From NCBI GenBank assembly GCA_964023205.1, contig OZ026844.1, forward strand, positions 11,208,790 to 11,272,789: 64,000 nucleotides of DNA, in the 5' to 3' direction. Below are positions 36,401 to 49,365 of the stretch, piece by piece (within the stretch, counting starts at the first letter, position 1; each line of letters begins with the position of its first letter). Under the pieces are notes generated by a model. The model saw only the letters and a list, made by a program, of their open reading frames with translations, was not told the origin of the DNA and made no database searches. The position numbers were made by a program, and so were the translations under genes. This stretch comes from Lutraria lutraria (lineage: Eukaryota > Mollusca > Bivalvia > Venerida > Mactridae).

Positions 36401-37004
36401 ACGATGACATTGGTAACAACTTATAAAAACCCCATAAAATTGTATTAGGATTCATCAGACGTTGTGTCAATATCCCCATGTTTATTTACTTTACAATTAT
36501 TTTATCTCACATCTTCACATCAAGAGACATGAGGAGGGAGAATGTCTATACGTGCAGTTGTTCAGTTTACTCTAATATATATATTTTTTAGATGAAGAAA
36601 GCTAATTACATGAATTTCACGGAATGTTACGAAATGGTTGCGTCCTGTATTTTTTTTTTCAAATTTAGATTACTGACATGAGAGAGGATGTATATAAATA
36701 TAAACATGAAGTGAGGAATTAATTTTATTACAATGTATGAATACAAAGGCATTTTTCACCTACAGCTTTACTTGAATTTCTATGATTCTTTTGAATAAAG
36801 ATTAATGTTAATGGTACAATGATATATGTAATATAATATATCCTTACAATGCCAAACTATGTGATAAATGACTCGAGAAGTTGCTGAAAACAAACTGTCA
36901 TATCGTACCATCTCTGTGATGTTTCAAGAATGACACCATATAGTCATACAGTCCGACACACTGTGCGAGATGACTGTATCACGTATGTTATTGTTTGTTT
37001 TGTT
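33481..37004. other. Intergenic, no gene seen
   Basis: AT-rich. Holds MITE family B end fragments at about 34857-34930 and 35442-35480, a family A copy at 35883-36024, and a SINE tail-like piece at about 33670-33790 (CTGTTAAAGCTAGGTAGGCC) related to 40507-40735. Confidence 0.5.
35883..36024. mobile_element. MITE family A, decayed copy
   Basis: AGTCAAACCTGTGGAGAAAG on the left; GGGTGACCTTTATTTTG and a damaged GTTTGAGTGTA on the right. Confidence 0.6.
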
Positions 37005-37006
37005 TG

Positions 37007-37235
37007 ATCGAGTTTTACGCCCCTTTTTTAACAGTCAGAGTAATATAAGGCAGACAGTTCATCTAACCATCATCCATGGGAAGAACCAGTACTAGACTCC
37101 CATTCTCCGTAAGCAACTGCCTACTTTCTCACATAAAGAGACATGGTCGTTAGCTGAGCTCAGCCCACGACCCTCTATCAGTGAGAGGTAACAGTGATTT
37201 GAAGTCAGCGGGCACTTTCTCACTTGAAGAGACAC
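37007..37235 (-). mobile_element. tRNA-derived SINE, near full-length, antisense
   Basis: The minus strand runs from a tRNA-like head (about 37210) through CTCTTTATGTGAGAAAGTAG and AGTCTAGTACTGGTTCTTCC to a tail ending GGGGCGTAAAACTCGATC. Sister copies are at 27755 and 38287. Confidence 0.7.
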
Positions 37236-38286
37236 ATGGTCGCACGTATACTACTCATGTATAAGTAGAGATACTAATACATTGTATAAGCAATAAATGA
37301 CAAAGTACAAACATTTAAAGCTCTAAATGTGATGTCATTAACATTATTATACACAATTAATGGTGCTTTTAACACCACTCACGAGTATATTTTGGCTGGA
37401 TGTCAACTTGTGTTATTAATAAGTTTTACGTTTTATAAATGTTTGCCATGCATTGGACTGTTTTACCACTGCACAAAAATGTCAACATTTTGTTTCCGTT
37501 TACATGAAATCGTTCATCTATTTCTCACCATCATAAGTTTAGCTTGTGATCAACATTTTCTTTACTTTACTCTGTTTCGTAGACGTAGACTTTCAGCATA
37601 CGAATTGGCATTCCTAGCTAATCATAATACAAGTTAGTCTGAGCTCAAAGAAGCCATAAACGACGGAACAAAGTATATCCTTGTTGCTCTTCTAAACTGT
37701 ACATTAAAGTCGCGGACCAGTGAAACTTTTATACCCGTATTAAAGACGGTATAATTTGAAGTATGTAAGACATCATTTATCATACAAGGCTTACCAGGTC
37801 ATGCGAATAAGAAAGCTTATTTTAGCACGTTTCTTTAGTTACAAATTCAACCGATATTTACTTTTTAAAATATACGGTAAGTAGGACAAGCTGGTCTAAT
37901 CAGATTTTACTTAATAGTTGACACATATTGTGTTGCTAAGCTATGATTAAGTGGTTTTTATGACATAATGACATATTTGTATGATTTGGTATACAGTTAT
38001 ACATTAAAGTATATAAAACACCAGGACGCCTACTTATCTCTTATGATTCAAGTCAAATCGTAATACAGCATGCGAACATTATACTTATAAAGAAATTTTA
38101 AATTTACGAAAATTGACTGTATCTTTCCTGTATCACACACCAGTTATATTTGTTTCCAAAACGTCTTGTTCATTTATGTAGGCTTACATTGCAGTCTTAT
38201 ATCTCACATATAACATCGTACACATACAAGAAAGATACATGTGCATTAAAATTTAAACAATCTTTAAGTTTTGACAAGACTTTTAA

Positions 38287-38462
38287 ACCCGCCTCCGTGG
38301 TCGAATGGCCGCTGACCGTCTCTTTATGTAAGAAAATAGACAGTTGCTTACGGAGGATGAGAGTCTAGTACTGGTTCTTCCCAGGAACGATGGTTATGTG
38401 ATCTGTCCGCCTCATATGACTCTGACTGTTGAAAAGGGACGTAAAACTCGATATAAACAAAC
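38287..38462 (+). mobile_element. tRNA-derived SINE
   Basis: Head CCGCCTCCGTGGTCGAATGG has an A-box-like core, but the B-box half is deleted. The body AGTCTAGTACTGGTTCTTCC and tail GAAAAGGGACGTAAAACTCG end in ATAAACAAACA. This copy gives the family's orientation. Confidence 0.7.
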
Positions 38463-40506
38463 AAGATTTTTCACTAATGTAATAAAACCGCAATATATTA
38501 TTACAATGTTTATATGATTTCAAACTACATGCCAATGATTCTTTGTACATAATTGTGGTATTTCATGAAGTATTGCATCGTGTAGAGCAGACTAGGAAAA
38601 TTAAGCGAACATGGTCGTAACAGGCAGGGATACTGAAACCAGGAGACATTCCAAGTTGTTTGTCAATATGTTGCGATTCACGTACATAGCATAGACAAAC
38701 GATTTATAAAAAGATAGATCACATTTGTGGCAAGCAAGAACTTTAACTGCATTCATCTGATCAGAGACAATTGTTATCTATGTCTCTGATCCGATGGTCT
38801 CCATCCATACAGTGACCGGCATGAAATAAATCATTGAGACACGCGTTATTTTTTAAAATATATTCCATTTTCTGACAGCTGTTGTCGTATCTTGTCATTA
38901 AGATATATGAGACAGTTTTATGTTACAGTCCCACCTTACCCTTATGTTCGCCTTTATTAATGAACACAACTCATTACTCAGTGCACCGCGACGTAAGAAT
39001 GTGTCACATGACTAAAAAAGGCATAAGCCCATACACCTGTAAGTTGTAATTACTGTTGATGATACATTTGTACATATATTTGTTGCTAGACAACTCCATG
39101 CTTCTGTATAATAAATAAGAACATGTTCATGTTGCCAATACATTGACTGATTCACGTATTAAAAATATACCGTAACAGATTGATCGTATATATAGGCGTT
39201 CGTTTTGACCAAAGGTAATGAATGATAACGCGACAGAACAACAATAAATATTTTTTACATGACGTATCGACATAATATTCATTACAAGAATCCAGCATAC
39301 ATGTATTTCCCCAGTGTGACCTCAGGTGACAAGGATTGGGTTAATACTAGTATTGTGCTACCTAGTAGTCTGTGGGATTCTCTTGAAAACAAAAACAACG
39401 CCGTTAGGCAATTTTACACAACAACAGACACAGTTCTGAATTGAGTTGTAAGAATTGACAAAAAGAACGAAATATTACATTACATTTGTATAATGCTCGT
39501 AACATTCGCATGTGCTTTAAGTAATGACTTAAATTCTTATAATACAAACATGTTAGTTATAAAATTCAGACGCATGTCTTATATTGAAATATGCTGATCT
39601 TCCAAATGTTTTGAAATTAAAGCCCGTGTTATGTTACCCTTTTGATACTTGGGTCTATTTCTTCATTGCAAACTATCTAAACATCAAAATGAATTCGTTC
39701 TTCTATTAATTATAACATTACAAGGCTATGAGTAATTTCCACGTCACATGTGTAACACAATAATCTTATTTCAACTTGACACTACTTAGGTCTGTTGATC
39801 TAGAACTAGTTCACACATGACCTAAAGCAATATAAACTTGACATGCCAATCTATCTCTCAACACTTGAATGAAACGTATTTGGTAATTTTTCAAACTCAC
39901 AACATTATACATTTTATTCACTAACAACACCTCTGTGCTAATATTTGTGACGTCATAATTTTTAAAGTTTTGTTTTAAAACGTACGATGTTAATTATGAC
40001 AACGATTCTTGAAACAACACTGGTTCCTGAAACGTTAGCATTCTTACATGCTTGAGTTAATTAGAATTTCTCACACTCATCCCAAAGACTGCTTTCTTAA
40101 ACGTGGTAAAGTTGAATTGCAACATGCATCTTTGACCATCGTGCCATTGGACAGCTATGAAATTGTTACACGAAGTACAGCATTATGACAGAACATGCAA
40201 CAAAACTTGGCATGTAATTGGTTTGATAAGTATTTATGTATCTATGTTATCATGTAATAGAAAGTTTTGAAACTTGAAATCGATGGATTCTATAAGTACA
40301 GACAATTATAACTACATTACTGTCACTAATGGGCGCGCATAATTGGGTATCACCGGCTCATTTATATAGGTAAATATGTCATTAAAACTGCTGCTATGTA
40401 GAAATGCACATAAGAGAGGACGGACAACTTTGTGGCTTCCTGCATCTTATGAACAATCATTTTGTTTGTTGAAAAGAACTTCAACCCCGACTAAATCTTT
40501 ATTAGT

Positions 40507-40735
40507 TCCATGGGCTTCTGTGGTTGAGTGGTAGAAGTCACTGACTGGTAACCACAATCCTCTCACCGATGTAAGTTCGAGTCCCTACCGGGAACCAGAC
40601 ATGAGAGGAAGCTGTCCAGCAAGCCGGATGTACGCCTGTATCCTCCATTGTTAAAGCTGGAATATCGCCAAAATGACCATGACTGGAGGTGAAACATTTT
40701 ACCCTGGCAGCGAAAATATCTTCATAATATAGGGA
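40507..40735 (+). mobile_element. tRNA-derived SINE (second family)
   Basis: GGGCTTCTGTGGTTGAGTGG (A-box region) and GTAAGTTCGAGTCCCTACCG (B-box region) sit at tRNA spacing, followed by a non-tRNA body ending around CTGTTAAAGCTGGAATATCG. A related tail occurs at 33670-33790. Confidence 0.7.
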
Positions 40736-41540
40736 AACTGATTAAACCATAACTGATGTAGGTCATACTACATGTTGTTGCATTTTTATGATTTTCTTTC
40801 AGGATGACATTATACCATTTGACATACATAATTATGTATAAGTTGTCGACACTTTTATTAACAAAATCAACTTTTATTACCCGTACATATATTTTATCAA
40901 TGACATTTTAGTTTAAACAGCCCTGAAAACATCTATTTCTTTGATGGTACACATAATAACATGAACTGATAATCAAAGCGTATATAAAACAAAAATACAA
41001 TATATCGCTCGTAAGTTGTCGCATATTACCAGTTATTCCCCAATAAGCACACTGGGACAATTACATTTTTCCCATTTGTCTAGTTTTTGTTGAAACATTT
41101 TTGGACGAATTAGGGAATTATTGTTGAAAAGTTTTCCTCATCATGAGTTTAAGGTTTTCTCAAGAAGTTTGGCGGGTGTTACTCAAGGGAGGGGTGTTAA
41201 TATGGAATGATCGGTATCTCAATTATTTTTTCTCCAATCAATTTATTCCATCGTGTGTGGTAATTAAGAAGAGCGTAACGAATCAGATAAAAGTTATGAT
41301 GGCTGTAACATCGTTATCTATCACACCGAAGTAGGTCTTTACCATCCAGTGCTGTCACTCTTCATAAAGTCAACACTAAATAAAACAATATACATTTTGT
41401 ATAATGAAATAAATGTCACTTCAAAATTCATTTCTATTTCGTTCCATAATTTGTTTCCTTCGACAACTAATCACAAAAATAAGTTTGTCACAGATATTTA
41501 TTATTCGAGAGATACATGAATTTACTTTCGGAAAAGTTTT

Positions 41541-41757
41541 TATGTCCCCGTTTCGATAGATCGAGTTTTGGCCTGCCAGTCTGTTTGTGTCAAACTTTAA
41601 CCTTGCCTGTAAAACACAAAACACTTCCACCTACAGTTATCAAACTTCATATGTTGGTTCCTCATGACAACCTCTTCAGGACCTGTACATTTCAAGTTGA
41701 GTAGTTCAAAGGTCAAGGTCACCCGTAGGGGAATTGGGTTTCAAAAACACTCTTTTT
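41541..41757 (+). mobile_element. Pearl-like hairpin-ended repeat
   Basis: TATGTCCCCGTTTCGATAGA head, CTTCATATGTTGGTTCCTCA body, and AAAGGTCAAGGTCACCCGTA near the end. Copy of 23527-23953. Confidence 0.65.
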
Positions 41758-43515
41758 TAAATTATAAAAAGTGCAGATTTTTTTCTTCTTTTGCATGTCT
41801 GTGACAAATAAGTTGATCGGTAGTCAGAATATATGTGGATATCGCAATCATACTCTAATGTTGACATGCTCTTATTCAGATTTAAAAAAATCGAAGATAA
41901 ATGTGCACTTTTTTCAGCCCAGATAGTTTTAAAATATCGTCTGTTATTATATCTGTTTTAAACACGATGTTACAGCTTCCTACAATAAAAGCCATTTTAC
42001 GAGGCGCTTTTTCAACCCAGATAGTTGAAAAATATCAGTTACTATGTTTTAAACATGATGTTACAGCTTTCTACAATAAATATCATTTTATGACATCTCG
42101 CTGTCTGTCATACTTTTAAAGCTACCAGCTTCTCCAGTCTCCATCACCACGACTCAAATAAAGCTAATGTTGACAGCGAAAGATTAGTGCGGTCATTTAA
42201 GAAACCGGTTTACGAGCAAGTGACATTTTTCAGTTTGCTTCAACATTCGGAAATTACATCACAGTTTTGTGTATATTAAAGTGAAGATTAGTACACACGT
42301 CTTTATTAGCAGCATGTTGAAATGGTCTAAGCATATTTACAAAGCTCTTCAGGTTATTTAAAGAACTTAAGCCTACATTTTTCAAGCTGACATTTTTGAA
42401 AAAAAAATGAAAATGGCACTTCCGCGTCTTTGCAGCCTAATTATTGACAAGAATATATAATATTTATATCAAACTCCATTATTTAAATCATTGATCAGCT
42501 AGTCTAATTAGTGATAGATTTAATTTGTCATCCGTAAGCATAAACAATTGATCTAGGTCGATCGGAGTATTTGGTGCGTACAACATAATTCATTGACATT
42601 TAAACTACTAATTTAATGCCAATAATAAATATTAACCTAGCACAGGGCTTCTATGCTGATAATTTGAAAGTAAAACATTTCAGGTGTGCTTGTAATCAAT
42701 AAGTTCCATTCATGTACACCAAAGACCTTCGTAGATTATTAATATGTTTAAACATAAGATCTAAACCGGTTACCCGATATTCTTGCGATCGTTAATAATA
42801 GTCCGCTATGGATTTTAAAGACCGTAAACTGTTATGAATAAAAAATTCAATTGTTAATTAGAATTCAAACGACAAGAGAAAAAAAAACAAAATAGAATTT
42901 ACACTTCACAAAATCTTTTACTGACACGGCTGTTAAATACAACGAATACGTAATGTATACATAATAGACCCATAATAACATTCTTGGGCCAGTAGTCCAT
43001 TTATTATTATAACAAATCTGTACGCGTTCTATAGGGATTGTTAGCTGAAATCTTTATAGTAACTCAACCAAGCGTAGAGCAAGCAGGCTTATACTTACTT
43101 ACAGACTGTGTGTATATCGCATATTTTAGTTATTCATCGAAATATTCGTAAAACAGTTGGTCTACAACATCTGCCTTGGATTTAGTCAGTTTCTATTCCT
43201 AAATGATACAAGTTGGAATAAATAATGCATTAGACAGTTTGTATTCATCCGAAATTAGGTGCGGTTAAACGTGCAGACTAACTCATTGGATAATTTTATC
43301 AAATTTGTGACTTTACAGGACATCTGCTTACATTTTGTTCAATCGGAAGTGTATTAATTGTGATTGTTATCGTGTTTTATATCAGCCACCTAGAATTGTT
43401 GGTAACGAAGTTGAAATAAACCATTTTTTATGTTTACGTTGACAAATCGACAAGTAATTGAGTTTATGTCACAGTCTACTATTTGTCATTTGTACAAGGT
43501 AATTTACTAAATAGC

Positions 43516-43763
43516 GGGCGGGGTGTGACGTGCTGGAAAGGACAGCTTTAACAACTACAACTGAACTGTGTAAGTTCATATCCTAGAACGTCTTCAGACT
43601 TATAATATATAGTTTTCATCGTCTGTTACATGGTGTGATATTCAGAGTGTAAAATTTTGAGGATTTTTATGTTATTTCATGGATTTGAATGTGACAAGTG
43701 TGGTAACTTTGGTGAATATTTGGAATAGGTGTGTCATGTGTTACTGAGCTTTTATTAATTTAG
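43516..43763 (+). promoter_or_regulatory. Probable promoter and 5' UTR intron of the LIM-domain gene
   Basis: A GC box GGGCGGGG (43516-43523) and a CRE-like TGACGTGC (43526-43533) stand out in AT-rich DNA. A consensus donor GTAAGT at 43570 and an acceptor TTAATTTAG ending 43763 would remove a 194-bp leader intron, leaving TGTCGCAAA before the start codon. Inferred from signals only. Confidence 0.45.
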
Positions 43764-43772
43764 TGTCGCAAA

Positions 43773-45296
43773 ATGGATCCAAATCAAAATTTCTATCCCA
43801 ATCTTGGTGGACCGATGAGTAATGGGGGTGCGGCGAATTCGAACGGTAACTATATCCCCGGTTTATCACCGATTGGAAATTTCAACAACCTTCAGAATTT
43901 GACGTCAGAACAGTTATGCCAGCTGCAGCAGTATAATCAACAACAGATCCAACAAATTGAAGCCCAGTTGGCACAAGTCCAAATAACTGGGAACGGGTCG
44001 ATTGGTAGCCCAGCATTTTTCACAAATAGCCAGCCAATGTCACCAGCAACGCAACCTGGCATCAGTACAGGGAATATTTTCCCAACATCGCCACAACAAG
44101 TGCCACTGAACAACGCGTTCAATCTAGCGCCGACTGGACCGGTGGCTCCAATACCATTAAACGCTTCGATGAACATTACATTGCCACCTCAACAGCAGAG
44201 AATGGATAATAATCCTGCCAGCTTTAATCAAGTGACTTATCCTAATTCCTCAGCAGGGATTAACGGTCAGTTATCTAATCAAATTCACGTTGAAGTGCCT
44301 AATCAATCGGACAAGTTCCGATCGACAGCTCGTGTTGTAAACGCTCCTGACTCCTTACAGCTACAACATGTAAATCAGCCCAGGGGAGCCAGTATCTCCG
44401 GAAGTAGTTATAGTTCGTCAGCACCATCGACACCTCAGGACTCGCCAGCACAGAGCAAGAAAACAGACCATAACACGGTCGATCAGACGGACGCGCCAAC
44501 CTTTATGCAGAGACCCAGGCAACAGCAAATGATGTCACCAACTGTACGACCGCCACCACTAACTTCAGATCGCAGCAGTACATCGTCTGCTTCTATTCCA
44601 GGTTCTCCATCAAGCTCTGGAAATCCTCCATTCTCTCCTGATGGCAGCCTGTCAGATTCATTTGGCGCCGTCTCGCCTGAAGGAACTCCGAGAAAATGGG
44701 TAAATGGCGACATGAAATCCCCGGGGTCCCAAATAAAAAATAAACCTTTACATATGGAAACCAAATATCCCCAGGACAAATGCTATGAATGTATGAAGAA
44801 AGTTTATCCTATGGAGAAATTAGGACCAGTTCGGGGCGTTGTATTTCATAAGGGTTGTTTCCGGTGTAAAACTTGTAACACTACTTTAAATATGAAAAAT
44901 TTCTTTCATAACCAGACAGACACATTTGATAAGTCGGTATATTGTAAATCACACCAAGCACTATCTACTGATAAGGGTGGAAAACTTGATGCACATAGTT
45001 TTGAAATCAAATCGGCCTTGAACGCGCCGAAAACGGGCACCGTTGTTCCGGAATCCGAGCGCGTTCCTGTTAATAAATACAGCTATGACGCCACGTCACG
45101 TGCAATTGAACACGCACGGAGAGCTCCTGTGGCTGACCTTCAATCTGGGGTCAAGGTTAGGTCAAATGCATGGAGCAAATCAAAACGAGAAACTCACCAA
45201 TCCCCGATGAAGGTTGTTAAACACGATGAGCAGTCACCTGAGTATGATGTAGATGGTTACAACAGACATGTCATTGAATCACAACCGGATTATTGA
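43773..45296 (+). CDS. Single-LIM-domain protein with Q/N/S/P-rich N-terminus (507 aa, one coding exon)
   Basis: A 507-codon uninterrupted frame; ATG context is AAAATGG. Residues 1-330 are low complexity: a QLCQLQQYNQQQIQQIEAQL glutamine-rich segment with coiled-coil character at about 46-70, then Ser/Pro/Asn-rich sequence with many SP and TP sites. Residues 337-394 form one LIM domain, zinc ligands C337, C340, H359, C362 and C365, C368, C391, H394. The TLNMKNF and VYPMEK stretches resemble LASP/CRP-type LIM domains, but there is no SH3 domain or nebulin repeat. The C-terminal ~110 residues contain a charged KYSYDATSRAIEHARRAP segment that I do not recognise. LIM domains bind proteins, often at actin structures; the function here is unknown. 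It is a real gene: high coding GC, a complete zinc pattern, and reverse-strand frames are shadows. Confidence 0.9.
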   Translation: MDPNQNFYPNLGGPMSNGGAANSNGNYIPGLSPIGNFNNLQNLTSEQLCQLQQYNQQQIQQIEAQLAQVQITGNGSIGSPAFFTNSQPMSPATQPGISTGNIFPTSPQQVPLNNAFNLAPTGPVAPIPLNASMNITLPPQQQRMDNNPASFNQVTYPNSSAGINGQLSNQIHVEVPNQSDKFRSTARVVNAPDSLQLQHVNQPRGASISGSSYSSSAPSTPQDSPAQSKKTDHNTVDQTDAPTFMQRPRQQQMMSPTVRPPPLTSDRSSTSSASIPGSPSSSGNPPFSPDGSLSDSFGAVSPEGTPRKWVNGDMKSPGSQIKNKPLHMETKYPQDKCYECMKKVYPMEKLGPVRGVVFHKGCFRCKTCNTTLNMKNFFHNQTDTFDKSVYCKSHQALSTDKGGKLDAHSFEIKSALNAPKTGTVVPESERVPVNKYSYDATSRAIEHARRAPVADLQSGVKVRSNAWSKSKRETHQSPMKVVKHDEQSPEYDVDGYNRHVIESQPDY

Positions 45297-47175
45297 ACAT
45301 GAAATATATCAAAATATAATTATGATAAATATTATTAGTTGTGGGTAACCAAATATAACTTGATATAGATTAAACCATGTGTTCAAAAAGTGTTTTATTG
45401 AACCAAATGCATGTGCTTATATGCATGCACCAGATACTAGTACGGTCTTTGGGCTGTACATTAATGGATGGGTTTCAAGTGGGACTCCTATTGATGCACT
45501 TCTTCACGGATTACCTACAGATGATATTCAACAAACACGCGCAAGAAAAAAGTTTATTTGATATAGGCCAGAACTTAAGATTGTGGACGATTAATTCAAC
45601 AATCATGTTCATTTAGTTTTGGAATAGTACCTCTCCATATTGACAACATATTTTGGAGGCTTATAACACTAAGTGCTTCTCAATTAGTACATATTGTGGA
45701 TTCATTCTATATGTTGCTATAGTTTGATCATTTATATAGATCCTTATATATTCTCACCTTTCTATACGGGAACTTCTCATCCGGGTCATCTCTTGAGACA
45801 TTTTCTTCATCCGGACCGTAGCCGGTACCGGCAATATTCAACCAAACTGTTTACGATGGCCACAAAAGCAACAACTATATATTGCTCTGATATAGACAGT
45901 GGTCCTTATTCCGTCGGTCAGTTATACGGGTTTGTAAGTGTGTTAAACTGTAACCTTTGTTCACATGGCGACCGATATTATGTAACTTTTAACTGTATCT
46001 TCTGTTAAACAATTATAGTTATGCATAATCTTTAATTTCATGTGACAATGAGCTCTCTTCACTGAGCATTGTCCAGTTCAATATCAGTTCTTAATTCAGT
46101 GGGTGTTATTGAGAGGTGGTAAAAGGGGCGTTGTTATAAAGAGGTAGTGACAGAGAGGTTGTTATCTACAATATGCATTTTAGTGTTCGTGCTGTTTATA
46201 ATCGATATCATTATTCAGGAATGTGGTGAATACCAATACATATTGTTATTACGTGTATATCGGATTCATCTAAGAGCTCACTCGACTGTGTCTTTTATTT
46301 GCACAACGTTTTATAGAAAATCAATTCAATTTCACTGTCCAATAATTAAATACCGAAAAGTATACAATTGAGACAGAAAGGTATACGTGAAGCGTAAACT
46401 TCTGAATTGAATGTTTAAAATGTTAACAATGGTACGCTGTTACATTTACTCCCAAATACTCGCGGTATGTGTTAGTTTTTTTGTTATTTTCCCGGTTTTC
46501 ATTAATTGCTTTACAGTTTTTTTATGTTTTCTCTTCACTTGCGTTTTTTATAACAATGACACATCGTCCTTTTCATACAAATTTTACAACCTTGAAATTA
46601 TATGATTGTGGAATCCATTATTTAATTTTATTTAGTCTGTACATTAATATCATAGGATGGTTTTCAAAAGATTCAAAGATGCACGTGTTTAATTGTTAAG
46701 GACTAGCATGCGAGGAAATTTTGATTGCTTCAGTCACACGCATTTTCAACTACTGCTACTTACAACAAAACAAACGCCTTGTCACACTTAGTTTGAATAT
46801 TAAAGTTGTATCATTTACATTATCAGAAATTGCTTGCGTATCAAAAGCCTCGTCACGTTAAGCTGAATGTTAAAGCCTTTTGCAGCTCTATCATTTACAC
46901 TATCAAAGACTGCTTCTGTATCATTTGTATGTGATTTAATTGTTATATCAATTATTGACATGCGCACTTAATTGCCATCTATGATCTTTGTGTTATGGTG
47001 GTGATAATTTCCGGATTTTACCTGATAAGGAAATGTGACTACATGAAAAACCTTTCATTTTCATCGTTCATGTAATGGTATCCGAATCTTTACATTACAT
47101 CGATATTTTCAGATGTTCTGTTTATGTGCGATTAATTTTCAGAAGCGTGTTTAACTTACAATATATATATATATA

Positions 47176-47386
47176 CAGCCAAACCTGTGTTAGTGACCAT
47201 CTCTGGATAAAGGCTAGTCTGTGAATAAAGACCATTATTTTTTCCATCCCCATTGATTTTTTCCCAGAATAAAATGACCACCGAATAGAGGCCACCTGTC
47301 AATAGAGGCCACATGTCAATAAAGGCCATCTGTCAATAAAGGCCACATGTCTTTACAAAGGTGACCTTTGTTCACAGGTTTCACTG
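47176..47386. mobile_element. MITE family A, full-length, inverted orientation
   Basis: Ends CAGCCAAACCTGTG and CACAGGTTTCACTG, flanked by TA. Internally GTCAATAAAGGCCA-type units repeat three times, a small tandem expansion not seen in the other copies. Confidence 0.75.
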
Positions 47387-47760
47387 TATTTGTACAAATA
47401 TGTATATACATATTTTCAATCAAGCATATACCTAATTTAGATTTGTCCTTACAATCAGTCAACTGTATACATCATTTATCACGAGTGAATACTGACTTTG
47501 ATGTGTTATAACTCATTTAAACATTTGTTAGTGTATGTTTCTATCATCAAACAACATCTTAGTCATGCTTCTAGTTTTTTTATTACCTTCAACATGTAAT
47601 CACTTACATACAGACGATATTTATCATTTGTGTAAGGTTAAATTAAGTTACTTTCATCGATGTAAATTATCTTTACCATCTGATCAAACTGTATTATTTG
47701 TAAAGTTTTCTATTTAGTCGTCTTGTAACTACACGTGTGTATGTTGTTGATATTTTTATA

Positions 47761-47942
47761 CAGTACAACCTCTCCAGAACGACCCTCTCTTGAGCAACAA
47801 CCCAACTTCAACAACAGCATATTTTTTTCCAACTGTTCGTTTTAACTTTTGATTTAACCTCACTAGAGCAACAACCTCACAACAACAACAACAACAACAC
47901 TTGGCTTCTCTCAAAGGGTATTACTTTAGAGAGGTTGCACTG
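47761..47942. mobile_element. MITE family B, full-length
   Basis: Ends CAGTACAACCTCT and AGAGGTTGCACTG with TATA outside both. Contains a CAA trinucleotide run (about 47879-47900). Confidence 0.8.
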
Positions 47943-48845
47943 TATATGGTTCTGTCCTTCTCGTTTATTCAGTGGAGCTCTGTATTACGTTATTTTATTG
48001 TTAGAACGTTTTTCCAATCTACATAAAAGAGCGTATTAATTATGACAAAAACTTATCGATGTTCACATTATATAAACGATTTGACCTGATCCCTACCTTT
48101 GTGCATTTTGTAACTTTCACATTAATGTTTTTTTCGGTAAACTGATCAGTATATAAATAAGTGGTACGAATCAGTCTGAACTTTAGTTATGTAAGACAAG
48201 AATATCAGTTATTGACTTTGAAGGGTAGGGACGTTAATTAGAATACTCCGGGATACATACTGATAAGCATGGCTGTAAAAACGATGCCTTTTACTAGTAC
48301 ATTCTTTCGTGTTCTGTTCTCTACTGTCATATAAACTTTTTTTGCACACCATTGCCATTTGAATTTTCGTTATTTTGAAACATTCTGATTTGGTTATGAT
48401 TGAATTGAACCTCACAGCACACTCGTAAAACTTACAAATACATTATGTAGTTACCGTGAGAAATAATATCGTATCTCTTATGTGCTCATAATTATGTACC
48501 ATATTTAACAATATTTATTCTGGGAACATACGAGAAGTATATACATGTACTGTATTCTGTTAGTACAATGTGTATAACAAATTAAGTTGTTTAACATATT
48601 CAAGGGGATTTATTGTATTTATATTATATATTGGAACATGCGGTGCCAAACTATTGTAATAACGTTTTATATACATGTACATGTACTATAAGGTTGTATT
48701 GGTTATATATATATCTCCTGCTGTTCCTGTTTGCGATATGTACATACATTGGTACGTATAGATTAATGTCCACAATTGAAACAATATGATCTAGGATGAC
48801 CTTGTGTTTGGCTTAGATGTACTTGGATCTTGTGATGTTTGGGTA

Positions 48846-49365
48846 CTGAGGCTGTGAACTGACCCATGAGTACTGACACTGAGTACTGACTCTGAGTACT
48901 GACACTGAGTACTGACATTGAGTACTGACGCTGAGTACTGACACTGAGTACTGACACTGAGTACTGACACTGAGTACTGACACTGAGTACTGACTCTGAG
49001 TACTGACACTGAGTACTGACATTGAGTACTGACGCTGAAACCTGAAGCTTGGTACTAACGTTTTAACTGACACTGAGTACTGACGCTTGGAACTGATGCT
49101 GAGTACTGACGCTGAGTACTGACACTGATTACTGACACTGAGTAATGATGCTGGGAACTGACGTTGAGTACTGACACTGAATACTGACGCTGAGCACTGA
49201 CGCTTGGAACTGACGCAGTGTACTGACGTTGAGAACTGACGCTTGGAACTGACGCTCAGAACTGATGCTGAGTAGTGAAGATGGGAATTGACGCATGGAA
49301 CTGGTGCTGAGAACTAACACTAAGAACTGACACTTGGAACTGACGCTAGGTACTCACGCCGTGTA
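48846..49365. repeat. 13-bp minisatellite, about 40 units
   Basis: The consensus GAGTACTGACACT is repeated head to tail. It is nearly uniform between 48865 and 49035 and increasingly divergent to the right (GGAACTGACGCTT and similar). Because 13 is not a multiple of 3, all frames stay open on the minus strand and give repetitive Ser/Val/Gln peptides, which I regard as artefacts. Confidence 0.9.

Larger units (their letters stand above)
37236..43515. other. Intergenic, no gene recognised apart from repeats
   Basis: SINEs at 38287-38462 and 40507-40735 and a pearl-like piece at 41541-41757 are present. The longest open frame here (102 codons, 37329-37637) has no recognisable motif, no codon bias and no homologue I can name, so I do not call it a gene. 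Confidence 0.5.
45297..48845. other. 3' flank of the LIM gene and intergenic DNA
   Basis: No further gene seen; open frames up to 104 codons lack motifs. Part of this is probably 3' UTR, but no AATAAA stands out nearby. Holds a MITE family B fragment (46109-46165), a family A copy (47176-47386) and a family B copy (47761-47942). Confidence 0.5.

Noticed and set aside
37329..37637. 102-codon frame with a hydrophobic stretch in intergenic DNA
   Set aside because: No recognisable family, no promoter or polyadenylation context, AT-rich composition like the surroundings.
40507..40735. tRNA gene candidate (A and B box present); same question for 56031
   Set aside because: No closed acceptor stem or clean anticodon arm, and long non-tRNA bodies follow; SINE is the better explanation.
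43937..44779. Reverse-strand frames opposite the LIM gene
   Set aside because: Shadows of the strongly biased sense coding sequence.
45694..46008. 104-codon frame downstream of the LIM gene
   Set aside because: No motif or codon bias; probably 3' UTR or intergenic.
48763..49320. Overlapping minus-strand open frames of 63-86 codons rich in Ser/Val/Gln
   Set aside because: They are translations of the 13-bp minisatellite; no start context, splice signals or motif supports a protein.
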